The notes beneath the pieces were generated by a model. The model saw only the letters and a list, made by a program, of their open reading frames with translations. It did no database searches and was not told where the DNA came from. Below, piece by piece: positions 38,399 through 45,575 of a stretch of 64,000 nucleotides of DNA (its first letter is position 1; each line of letters begins with the position of its first letter). The stretch covers positions 248,001-312,000 of the forward strand of contig CAIMFJ010000004.1 in NCBI GenBank assembly GCA_903840355.1. The letters are read 5' to 3'. Source of the DNA: an uncultured Opitutia bacterium. Its GTDB lineage: Bacteria; Verrucomicrobiota; Verrucomicrobiia; Opitutales; UBA953. Both the position numbers and the translations under genes were made by a program.

Positions 38399-39388
38399 AT
38401 GCGTCGATTTTTACTCTGTCTTCTGGCGGTCTTATCTACTTGCTGGCTTGAGGTTCGCGGAGCCGATGAACCCTCTCAGGATTTTAAAACCAATCGTCTC
38501 CAAGTATTGTCAGCGATTAATCAGGCGCCGGTGAATTTTTATGGTCAGTTGCAGGATCAACACGGCGAAGCCCTGCCGTCGTTCGTGGTACCTGCCGAGT
38601 TAGAATATTGGGATGCAAAAGGGCAGCATTATCAAAAGCTGACGACCACGGCAGATACTCGAGGTCGTTTTGCTTTTACAGGATTAAGGGGCGCCCGGCT
38701 CTTTCTAATGTTGGTGGATGTGGCCCCAGGCTACTTCTACAGTCCTTACGAGCAGGGGGCGTATCAATTTTCCCCATTAGCGCCCTTAGATAGTCTGCAT
38801 CACCCTAATACTGCTAAACCAGAAGTTATTCAGTTTTGGAAAAAGGCCGGCCCAGTTTCGTTAGTTGAATATGATACGCGCGTACTGCGCGTGGAACACC
38901 AAGAGGCACATGGTATGATGGTGGATCTTGCAGAGTTTCAGAAAGACCTAGCCGGCGACTTGAGAGTACAGGTGACCTACGGCCCTGAAGTGTCGGTGCA
39001 GTCGGGTGAATATTCTTGGCGGGTAAAGTTCTCGGTGGACTCTGGCGGTCTCGTGCGGGTGGGGCGCTTACGCTATCCCTTTTTGGCTCCAGAGTCAGGC
39101 TATGAGAGTAGTTTTGAATATGAACAGAAAGTTCGTGGGAGTGATGCTTCCTCTGGCCGCTGGTCGGAAGATTTTGAGGACTATTTTTATGTTAAAAGTC
39201 GGGAGGGTAAGCTTTACGGCTATGTGAAGTTAGCAGTCGCCGTGAATAAGGAGTTTACTCAAGACGGCTCGTCGCATGCCTATGCTACCTTTCAAATGAG
39301 TGGAGTAATCAATGAAAACGGGTCGCGGTGTTTGAAAAACCTTTCCCCCTCTTTAATTCAACCCCCGCGGCGTTTACGTTCTCGCTAA
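38399..39388 (+). CDS. Exported protein with carboxypeptidase regulatory-like fold, 329 aa
   Basis: I do not recognise a named family. The protein has a signal peptide (MRRFLLCLLAVLSTCWLEVRG). Residues ~45-105 look like a transthyretin-like or carboxypeptidase regulatory domain (VNFYGQLQDQHGEALPS, TTADTRGRFAFTGLRG). The remaining ~200 residues are beta-rich with no recognisable motif. It follows the secreted hydrolase gene by seven bases, so joint secretion is likely; a structural or targeting role is inference. Confidence 0.6.
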   Translation: MRRFLLCLLAVLSTCWLEVRGADEPSQDFKTNRLQVLSAINQAPVNFYGQLQDQHGEALPSFVVPAELEYWDAKGQHYQKLTTTADTRGRFAFTGLRGARLFLMLVDVAPGYFYSPYEQGAYQFSPLAPLDSLHHPNTAKPEVIQFWKKAGPVSLVEYDTRVLRVEHQEAHGMMVDLAEFQKDLAGDLRVQVTYGPEVSVQSGEYSWRVKFSVDSGGLVRVGRLRYPFLAPESGYESSFEYEQKVRGSDASSGRWSEDFEDYFYVKSREGKLYGYVKLAVAVNKEFTQDGSSHAYATFQMSGVINENGSRCLKNLSPSLIQPPRRLRSR

Positions 39389-39394
39389 CAAGTT

Positions 39395-39997
39395 TTAATC
39401 TGAGGGGAGTAATTTAATCTTTTCAAAAGTCGTGCTGATTAATTCGCCCTTTTCATCGAACTTCAGTTTTAACACGTGATTAAAATTATCATCCGGCCAA
39501 CGTTCGTCGGCCCAGAAGTGTTTAGGTTTGCCGCCGAGACTTTCGAGCAAGTGGGCAATTTGACCGTGGTGCCATACTATGAGTACTTTGCTACCGTAAC
39601 GATGCCGACGGAGTTCTAAAGCTAACTCGGCAGTGTCTTTGGAGCGGAAGCGTTGATCGACTTTTAGGCCGAGTGCTAGCGCGGTAGGTTCAATAGTGAG
39701 CCTTGGACGTTCGCTTTGCGGGCTATCGCTGCTGGCAAAGATATAGTGGATGCGAGGTTTGCCAGCTTGCTGATTTGCGGCGGTGAAGTAGGCTGCGTAG
39801 GCTTGGGCCCGGGCGACACCTTGTTCGCTTAGTTTAGGACCATCATCTGGTTTCTCGGCGTGCCGCAGGATTAAAACCGTCGTATTGACTAAGCCAGGAT
39901 TCGTTGCGGGCGGGGATGATTTCCACGAAGCCCGAACTACTAAGATGAAAACTAAGAGGACTAGCGTGCCCAGAATGATTTTTTTATCCCAGGCCAT
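39395..39997 (-). CDS. Histidine phosphatase superfamily protein, membrane-anchored
   Basis: This 200-residue protein has an N-terminal transmembrane helix (residues ~6-23) followed by a histidine phosphatase domain. The catalytic motif is LILRHAEKPDDGP, with LSEQGVARAQAYAAYF next, and the second catalytic His is in LIVWHHGQIAHLL. The anchor suggests a periplasmic phosphatase. It is encoded nine bases after an Rrf2-type regulator gene, itself overlapping a HAD gene. The substrate is unknown. Confidence 0.8.
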   Translation of the reverse strand: MAWDKKIILGTLVLLVFILVVRASWKSSPPATNPGLVNTTVLILRHAEKPDDGPKLSEQGVARAQAYAAYFTAANQQAGKPRIHYIFASSDSPQSERPRLTIEPTALALGLKVDQRFRSKDTAELALELRRHRYGSKVLIVWHHGQIAHLLESLGGKPKHFWADERWPDDNFNHVLKLKFDEKGELISTTFEKIKLLPSD

Positions 39998-40006
39998 GGC
40001 GGCGAT

Positions 40007-40420
40007 TTAAATTTCCCAGTCCGCACTATTTTCGGCCGGAGCTAATTGGGCTAAAGTAAAACCGTAGAGCGATTTATCAAAACGCTTGGAAATTTCGCGC
40101 CAAAGACTCGCCACTTGGGGTCCAGAAGCTCCTTTGAGGGTGATTTTCGTTTCCACCAAATCGGGTTCTACGACCGCAAGAACTTGCTTGAGCGTGATAT
40201 CTTCAGGGTCTTTGGCTAAACGATAGCCACCTGTCTTGCCACGTTTCGAAGCTACGAGACCACCTTCGCGCAACTCATTCAAAAGTTGCACCAGATAATT
40301 TTGGGGAATCGCTTCCAGTTTGGCCAATTCTTCAATCCGGGTAACCGCGCCCCCTTTATTGCGTCGCACTAATTGCGAGAGCACGCGCAGCGAGTATTCA
40401 AGTTTCAATGAGGCCTTCAT
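40007..40420 (-). CDS. Rrf2-family transcriptional regulator without cysteines
   Basis: This 137-residue protein has the Rrf2 winged helix: LEYSLRVLSQLVRR, IPQNYLVQLLNELREGGLVASKRGKTGGYRLAK, where the core wing motif is KRGKTGGYRLAK. Rrf2 members such as IscR bind an Fe-S cluster through three Cys in the dimerisation helix. This protein has no Cys at all, so it belongs to the group that senses something else or acts without a cofactor. Its start overlaps the HAD gene stop as ATGA. Its targets cannot be deduced, though autoregulation of this three-gene unit is a reasonable guess. Confidence 0.8.
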   Translation of the reverse strand: MKASLKLEYSLRVLSQLVRRNKGGAVTRIEELAKLEAIPQNYLVQLLNELREGGLVASKRGKTGGYRLAKDPEDITLKQVLAVVEPDLVETKITLKGASGPQVASLWREISKRFDKSLYGFTLAQLAPAENSADWEI

Positions 40421-40968
40421 ACGGGAGGATTGGTCGAAGCGGTCGGGGTTTTGGCGGAGTCTACGAGGATGAAGGTCCGTTCCGCAACCTCATCTGGTAG
40501 AATGGGGGCTTTGGGTCGGGCAAAGTAAGAGGTGCCTAAGAAGCAGATGCCGGTGTTTTGGACGACTTGAATCGCCCGGTCGTCCCAAAGTTCAATCATC
40601 CCAAAGTCTTTCCGGTCCGTGACCTCTAGGGCGGGTAAGCCTTGTGCTTGGAGCCAGGCTTGGGTCGCCGCAATGCCTTCAGGGCTGCCAGCTCGGGCGG
40701 TCACAATTTTGACCTGAATGCCTTTTTTAACCCACGTTTGGACCCGGCGCAGCATGAGTGGGACGGGCGGTCCGATATGGGTGATTCCTTGCCAGACGGT
40801 TGCTTCGGCTAAGGTGCCATCGAGATCGACCCCAATCCACGGTTTAAATTGATCGGGACGATGACGTGGTTGCCGTTCCGTGGGCACGGGTTCCTCGGGC
40901 GCGTCGGCAAGGTTGGGACCTTGAGTCGGGGGCGAGGGTGTCAGGAGTCGACGGAGCCAAGCGAACAT
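40417..40968 (-). CDS. HAD-like phosphatase
   Basis: This 183-residue protein carries a HAD-type nucleophile motif GVDLDGTLAEAT (residues ~47-58), motif II in KIVTARAG and motif III/IV in ELWDDRAI. It has no large cap. An N-terminal Pro-rich leader (residues ~8-40) precedes the core. It heads the minus-strand unit HAD, Rrf2, histidine phosphatase. The stop overlaps the Rrf2 start. The substrate is unknown. Confidence 0.78.
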   Translation of the reverse strand: MFAWLRRLLTPSPPTQGPNLADAPEEPVPTERQPRHRPDQFKPWIGVDLDGTLAEATVWQGITHIGPPVPLMLRRVQTWVKKGIQVKIVTARAGSPEGIAATQAWLQAQGLPALEVTDRKDFGMIELWDDRAIQVVQNTGICFLGTSYFARPKAPILPDEVAERTFILVDSAKTPTASTNPPV

Positions 40969-41197
40969 GGTTCGGATAGTGGTAACGAGCGGGTCAAAGA
41001 CAAGAGGGTAGATGCTCTTGATGGGTGCAAATCCCAGCCGTGACCTGGCCTCTCCCCGCGTCTTGGCGATGTGCTACCATGGCTGGAGTGAGTGGCTGAC
41101 TCTTGAAGAAACTCGCTATTCCAGATTTCACTGGTGGCGGGGGCGGCTTGGGAAAAGGCAATCTTGTCATGGGATTAGTCTCTATTAGAACTCCTTT
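40969..41197. other. Divergent intergenic region
   Basis: These 229 bases separate the HAD gene (minus) from the first Sel1-repeat gene (plus) and must hold both promoters. I see CTTGTCA (41163-41169) and TCTATTAGAA (41181-41190) upstream of the Sel1 gene, both also found at nearly the same distances upstream of the second Sel1 gene. No ORF or RNA is recognisable. Confidence 0.4.
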
Positions 41198-41911
41198 ATG
41201 ACACCCCGTCTTTCCGCATTTCGCCGTTGGCTGACTGTAATGGTATTAGGCGTTTTAGTGCTTTTACCTCTGGGGTCGCTGGCTGCACCAACTCCAGAGG
41301 AGGCGAAGAAAATTCAGAACCTCAAACTATTGGCCGAGCAAGGGAATGCGAATGCTCAGTATGCTTTGGGGTATGGCCTCCTCATGGGGCAAGGTTTAGC
41401 CAAAGATCAAGTCGAAGCGGTCAAGTGGTTTCGTAAGGCTGCCGATCAAGATAATGTCCCCGCCCAAGTTTATCTCGGCCTGTGCTATTCGAATGGGGCC
41501 GGCGTGGCGAAAGATGAAGTGGCGGCAGTGAAATGGTTTCGCAAGGCCGCAGACCAAGGCAATGCCGATGCACAAGCTGCGCTGGGAGTTTGTTATAATA
41601 AAGGGGAAGGGGTGAACCAAGATGATGCCGAAGCGATTAAGTGGCATCAGAAGGCGGCGGACCAAGGTAATGCGAAGGCACAGTATAATCTCGGGCTGCA
41701 ATATTTTTTAGGCCATGGAGTGCCCAAGAATCTAGTCGAGGCTTATGCGTACATCAATTTAGCCGGAATTAGTAATGAGGAGTATCGTAAGCAACTTGGA
41801 GTCCTGGAAAAATACCTCACTCCTGAAGATCGGTTAAAAGGCCAGCAGCGTGCCAAGGTTCTCCAGAAAGAAATCGAAGCCAAGATTGTAGCGGCAAAGG
41901 CAGGGAAGTAA
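41198..41911 (+). CDS. Sel1-repeat exported protein, four repeats
   Basis: This 237-residue protein has a signal peptide (through about GSLAAP) and four Sel1-like repeats of ~36 residues. Each has the pattern A-x-AQ-x-x-LG-x-x-Y followed by G-x-GV-x-K (for example NANAQYALGY and GAGVAKDEVAAVKWFRKAA). The last ends in ATVEAYAYINLAG-type sequence. A charged helical tail follows (LTPEDRLKGQQRAKVLQKEIEAK). Two shorter paralogues follow in tandem. Sel1 proteins are usually binding scaffolds; the partner is unknown. Confidence 0.85.
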   Translation: MTPRLSAFRRWLTVMVLGVLVLLPLGSLAAPTPEEAKKIQNLKLLAEQGNANAQYALGYGLLMGQGLAKDQVEAVKWFRKAADQDNVPAQVYLGLCYSNGAGVAKDEVAAVKWFRKAADQGNADAQAALGVCYNKGEGVNQDDAEAIKWHQKAADQGNAKAQYNLGLQYFLGHGVPKNLVEAYAYINLAGISNEEYRKQLGVLEKYLTPEDRLKGQQRAKVLQKEIEAKIVAAKAGK

Positions 41912-42159
41912 GTTTTAGGACAAGTTCAACTTGCACCGCCTCCAGCCTAATAATTCTAACCCGTTTCTCCTGAGTGGAGGCAGGATTCTGATTCATGTAA
42001 ATGAAAAGGACTGTTCTTCGGTGTAAACGAGCGATTCTAATCCAATGTGGAATGTCGGTAGGGATTTATCCGATAACTTAGCAAATTTCTTGGTCTGTTC
42101 TTGGCTGCCTAATTTAGGTCAGGCTTGTCAGCGACTTTGGCTTCTATTAGAAATTCACT
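41912..42159 (+). other. Intergenic region between the first two Sel1 genes
   Basis: A 7-bp inverted repeat, GCCTCCA (41938-41944) and TGGAGGC (41975-41981), lies early in the gap without a T tail. At the downstream end CTTGTCA (42124-42130) and TCTATTAGAA (42143-42152) repeat elements seen upstream of the first Sel1 gene; TCTATTAGAA begins 17 bases before the ATG in both. No ORF is seen. Confidence 0.45.
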
Positions 42160-42777
42160 ATGGCTATTTTAAACATTCCTTCGCTGCGACGTTTAGCCAA
42201 GGCGGTCTCATGTATCTTAGTCTTAGTGCCGGCATTTTTAAGTGCAGGCATGAGTCCTGCGGAGATTAAGCAGTTTCAGGAAACGAAGGTTCTCGCCGAT
42301 CAAGGAAATCCCGCCGCCCAAGTTTGGCTGGGAACTTGCTACGCTTACGGTATCGGCGTTGCCAAAGATGGCGTGGCGGCGGTTCGGTTGTTTCGTAAGG
42401 TTGCCGAGCAGGGTGATGCCAGTGCCCAATATAATTTAGGGGTGTGCTACGACGTAGGTTTGGGGGTTGCGCAAGATGCCCCGGAGGCTGTGAAGTGGTA
42501 TCGCAAGGCGGCAGACCAGAGGTATGCGGGTGGACTGTACTGTCTGGCGACTTGCTATCAGAATGGAACAGGCGTCAGTAAAGATGAGATCGAGGCAGAT
42601 GCCTATCTGCACCTTGCGGGCATGAAATCTATGAGGCAACCGATGGACACGCGCCAGGAACTTGCTCGTCTTGAAGCAACCATGTCGCTTGAAGCTCGGT
42701 TAAAAGGCCAGCAGCGCGCGATCGAGCTCCAGAAAGAAATCGAAGCCAAGATTGTCGCGGCAAAGGTTGGGAAGTAG
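42160..42777 (+). CDS. Sel1-repeat exported protein, three repeats
   Basis: This 205-residue paralogue of the previous gene has a signal-like N-terminus (to about FLSAGM) and three Sel1 repeats (PAAQVWLGTCYAYGIGVAKD, SAQYNLGVCYDVGLGVAQD, and a divergent AGGLYCLATCYQNGTGVSKD; cores of each are LGTCYAYG, LGVCYDVG and LATCYQNG). The tail RLKGQQRAIELQKEIEAKIVAAKVGK is almost identical to that of the upstream gene. It is best explained as a tandem duplication with loss of one repeat. Confidence 0.85.
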   Translation: MAILNIPSLRRLAKAVSCILVLVPAFLSAGMSPAEIKQFQETKVLADQGNPAAQVWLGTCYAYGIGVAKDGVAAVRLFRKVAEQGDASAQYNLGVCYDVGLGVAQDAPEAVKWYRKAADQRYAGGLYCLATCYQNGTGVSKDEIEADAYLHLAGMKSMRQPMDTRQELARLEATMSLEARLKGQQRAIELQKEIEAKIVAAKVGK

Positions 42778-42840
42778 GCTGAATTTTAAGGGTAAGATAT
42801 TTTAAGTCGCTTCAAAACGACTAAAGGCTTTCCTTCTATC

Positions 42841-43209
42841 ATGTCCTTTTTGAGACAATCACGATTTTGGGAAGCAGTAGTATTAGTAATTGTAGGAGTC
42901 ATCCTCTTCATGGTAACGACCTCGAAGCCGTCAAAATTTTTTCAAGAAACTAAGATTTTAGCGGAGAAGGGAGATTTAACCGCTCAATACAATCTGGGCG
43001 TTTTATACGATGAAGGTGAAGGTGTTGCTAAGGATGAGATTGAGGCATACGCATACTTTAATCTCGCTGGAAGCCGTAATGAGGATGCCCGAAAGGAGCT
43101 TGCTCGTCTTGAAGCAAAACTGACCCCCGAAGCCCGACTAAAAGGGCAGCAGCGCGCCAAAGAATTGCAGAAAGAGATGGAGGCGAGAAACGCCTCCAAG
43201 AAGGACTAG
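42841..43209 (+). CDS. Short Sel1-repeat protein, one repeat
   Basis: This 122-residue third member has an N-terminal transmembrane helix (residues ~11-26) instead of a cleavable signal, a single Sel1 repeat (AQYNLGVLYDEGEGVAKDE), and the same tail (LTPEARLKGQQRAKELQKEMEAR). It lies 63 bases after the second gene, with no TCTATTAGAA motif upstream. It looks like a partial duplicate that is still open and probably expressed with its neighbour. Confidence 0.75.
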   Translation: MSFLRQSRFWEAVVLVIVGVILFMVTTSKPSKFFQETKILAEKGDLTAQYNLGVLYDEGEGVAKDEIEAYAYFNLAGSRNEDARKELARLEAKLTPEARLKGQQRAKELQKEMEARNASKKD

Positions 43210-43275
43210 AAGTAGCCAAAAACTTAATTAGACACGACGTAAGGATGTAATGCAAAAGACCCATAAAACTAAGAG

Positions 43276-43356
43276 TGCTCGGGGCGGGGGTCGAACCCGC
43301 ACACCTTGCGGCGCCAGAACCTAAATCTGGTGTGTCTGCCATTCCACCACCCGAGC
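43276..43356 (-). tRNA. tRNA-Leu, anticodon TAG
   Basis: Read on the minus strand, the acceptor arms GCTCGGG and CCCGAGC pair fully. The anticodon stem CCAGA/TCTGG encloses the loop TTTAGGT, giving anticodon TAG (reads CUA-family Leu codons). The T arm GCGGGTTCGACCCCCGC is standard and a long variable arm typical of tRNA-Leu is present. The 3' CCA is not encoded. Confidence 0.95.
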
Positions 43357-43400
43357 AACAGGGCAGAAGCACATAGGAGTGGCGAGGCCTTGGCAAGCGC

Positions 43401-44303
43401 TTAGGCGAGTCGGCCTAACGGAGTGCCAATTTTAGCGTAAACTTCGGTAGCGGTTTCGCCGGCGGTGACGAGGTCGGGCTCGAGCACGATTTTGCCAGGC
43501 TCGAAGAGGGTGACGAGGAAAGAGCCGCCAAAACGGAAGTAGCCTTTTTCATCTCCCTTCTGCACTGCGGTGTCGTTCTTGTAGGTTTCAATAATCGTCC
43601 CGACGTTGGTGGCTCCAATGGCAACGATGGTGACGAGTCCGAAGGGGCCGGCATCGATGCTCATGCGCTGACGTTTATTTTCCCAGAGGTAGCTGACGCG
43701 GCGGCGCAGAGCGATGGGGTTGACGGAGAAGAGCGGGCCAGGCGTGAGAACGGGTGCTCGGGCGATGCCCGCGACGGGGAAGTGGAAACGGTGATAATCC
43801 ACGGGGCAGAGCCGCGAGCACACGACAGTGCCTTGAGCGTAGCGTTCACCTAGGGCGCGGTCGGCGACCAGCGTGGGGATGTCGAAGGTTTGGCCCTTGG
43901 CAAAAATACTTAAAGCCTTGCTGGCGTTTTGAAAACCGAGGTGCCGACCATCGGCAGGCAAGATGGCGACATCGGACCGAGGGTCGATGGGGCGTGCACT
44001 GGTTTTTAGTTTGCGGTAAAAGAATTCATTAAACGTTTGGTAGGCGCTAACTGGCTCGGCGAATTCATCTGGGTTAAGACCGTATTCTTTTATAAAAGGC
44101 AAAATGCGGGCGGCACTGCTGGGTCGATCCATCGCTTGGCCGTAGAGTTTGGAGAAAATTGCCCGTTTTACTAAGGTGTGTAGGGTCAACTTCCCCAACG
44201 GGTTGCCGTAGAGTCGACGTAGCCATGCTTCGCCGTAAACCTGCTCGACTTCTCGAGCGCCCGTTTGGCGGTTGTGGAGGTAGATGGGGGCAGAAAGGTC
44301 CAT
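43401..44303 (-). CDS. psd: Phosphatidylserine decarboxylase
   Basis: This 300-residue enzyme makes phosphatidylethanolamine from phosphatidylserine in the inner membrane. Features are FNEFFYRKL near residue 90, RPIDPRSD, PADGRHLGF, the VDYHRFHFPVAG segment and the autocatalytic site region GYFRFGGSFLVTLFEPGKI (core FGGSFLV). Cleavage before the Ser would create the pyruvoyl group. The start ATG (MDLSAPIYLHN) is 13 codons inside the longest frame. The neighbours are a tRNA and the divergent ClpP-like genes, with no other lipid gene near. Confidence 0.92.
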   Translation of the reverse strand: MDLSAPIYLHNRQTGAREVEQVYGEAWLRRLYGNPLGKLTLHTLVKRAIFSKLYGQAMDRPSSAARILPFIKEYGLNPDEFAEPVSAYQTFNEFFYRKLKTSARPIDPRSDVAILPADGRHLGFQNASKALSIFAKGQTFDIPTLVADRALGERYAQGTVVCSRLCPVDYHRFHFPVAGIARAPVLTPGPLFSVNPIALRRRVSYLWENKRQRMSIDAGPFGLVTIVAIGATNVGTIIETYKNDTAVQKGDEKGYFRFGGSFLVTLFEPGKIVLEPDLVTAGETATEVYAKIGTPLGRLA

Positions 44304-44369
44304 GTGAGTAGATTTACAAAAAAATGACTTCAAGGAAGCCATTTATCTGTCAAAACAGGACTTACCCCT

Positions 44370-45566
44370 ATGTTGCGTCAGGCTTTGTTATTTTTCTCTC
44401 TGGTTGTAGTCCTTTCTGCCCAGCAAGGTCCCATTCGTAAAAGCCCTGAGACCATCGAAGCCGAGGTGCAGGCGGAATTAATTCGTGCCAAACTGGATTT
44501 GGCCGCTTCCCAACGTCGCTTGGAGGAATTGGTGACGACTTTAGAAATCCGTAAATTGGAGTCGGAGGCTGGTTTGCGGATGGCTCGAGCCGAGGCTTTG
44601 AGTGCGAAGGGGGAGGCGGAACGCGCTCGTTTAAATTTGGAGTCCTCGCTGGCCGCTTGGCGAGCGGTGGCAGCTTCGAGTGATAAAGATCGGGCGCGGG
44701 CGGAACTTGAAGCCGAAGCTCATTTAGCAGCTGCCCGGGCGGCCGTTGATTACGCCAAAGTCGGTAGTGTGGCGACGATTGCACGTCTCCAACAAAAAGC
44801 CGCAGACATTGCAGCGAGTGCCAAAATCGAACATCCCCTTGATCCTTTAGTAGATGGCGTTTTGCACATCAGCGAGCGCCGTATCGCTTTCAATGGCATC
44901 GTGAACGACAATCTGGCTAAACACGTCAGTGATCAGATTGCTTTCTTTAACGCCCAAGACCCGACGTCCCCCATCTTTATCGTCATTGATCGCTCGCCGG
45001 GCGGCTCGGTCATGTCGGGTTATTTAATTTTGCAGGCTATGGAAACTTCGAAGGCCCCCGTGTATGTGGTGGTCAAAGGTTACTGTGCTTCGATGGCCGC
45101 AATTATCACTACTTTAGCGAAGCGCTCTTTCGTTTATCCGCAGACGATTGTTTTACACCACCAAGCCTCGACGGGGTTGAGCGGTAATATGACGCAACTC
45201 CAGGAGCAGTTAAAGTGGTCTAAGATTTGGTGTGAACGGATTTTTATTAAAGTGGCGCAACGCATTGGTGTCCCTCTCGATGATTTTGTCGCTAATATGT
45301 ATAAAGCCACGTCGACGGGTGACTGGCGGGTTACGGGTGATGATGCTGGACGTATGAAATGGGTCACTGACGTTGTGGAACGCATGACCGAAGACAGTTT
45401 CACGGCTGGTTCGAACGCCCCTGCGCCTGCTCCTTTGCCGCTGACAGGTTTTGGTGATACGGAAAGCAAGGCGGGTAATGCCTTGATTAAAGAAGAACTC
45501 CAACCGCTCGGTCCTTGCGACCTGTGGTGGATTTATGACCCCCGCATCCAATACATCCTTCGCTAA
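44370..45566 (+). CDS. Exported ClpP-like protease with N-terminal coiled coil, copy 1
   Basis: This 398-residue protein has a signal peptide (about residues 1-17, ending LSA), a long Ala/Glu/Arg coiled coil (~25-150) and a ClpP-fold domain (~155-340). Similarity to ClpP is plain: ERRIAFNGIVNDNLAKHVSDQ, the SPGGSVMSGY turn, the nucleophile in GYCASMAA (Ser241), His264 in VLHHQ and Asp318 in STGDW. Spacings of 23 and 54 residues compare with 26 and 51 in the ordinary ClpP of this window. The C-terminus ends in DLWWIYDP. ClpP normally works in the cytoplasm with an AAA+ unfoldase; no such partner is encoded here. A paralogue follows after nine bases. Confidence 0.85.
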   Translation: MLRQALLFFSLVVVLSAQQGPIRKSPETIEAEVQAELIRAKLDLAASQRRLEELVTTLEIRKLESEAGLRMARAEALSAKGEAERARLNLESSLAAWRAVAASSDKDRARAELEAEAHLAAARAAVDYAKVGSVATIARLQQKAADIAASAKIEHPLDPLVDGVLHISERRIAFNGIVNDNLAKHVSDQIAFFNAQDPTSPIFIVIDRSPGGSVMSGYLILQAMETSKAPVYVVVKGYCASMAAIITTLAKRSFVYPQTIVLHHQASTGLSGNMTQLQEQLKWSKIWCERIFIKVAQRIGVPLDDFVANMYKATSTGDWRVTGDDAGRMKWVTDVVERMTEDSFTAGSNAPAPAPLPLTGFGDTESKAGNALIKEELQPLGPCDLWWIYDPRIQYILR

Positions 45567-45575
45567 TTTTATATC

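Noticed and set aside
41938-41981. Terminator after the first Sel1 gene (GCCTCCA/TGGAGGC)
   Set aside because: The loop is 30 bases and no T run follows, so it is too weak to call a terminator.
45276-45330. Loss of the catalytic Asp in the first ClpP-like protein (Ala/Thr at KATST where copy 2 has NDST)
   Set aside because: Realigning to Escherichia coli ClpP shows the catalytic Asp is the later one (ERD before RF), which matches the Asp of STGDW kept in both copies.
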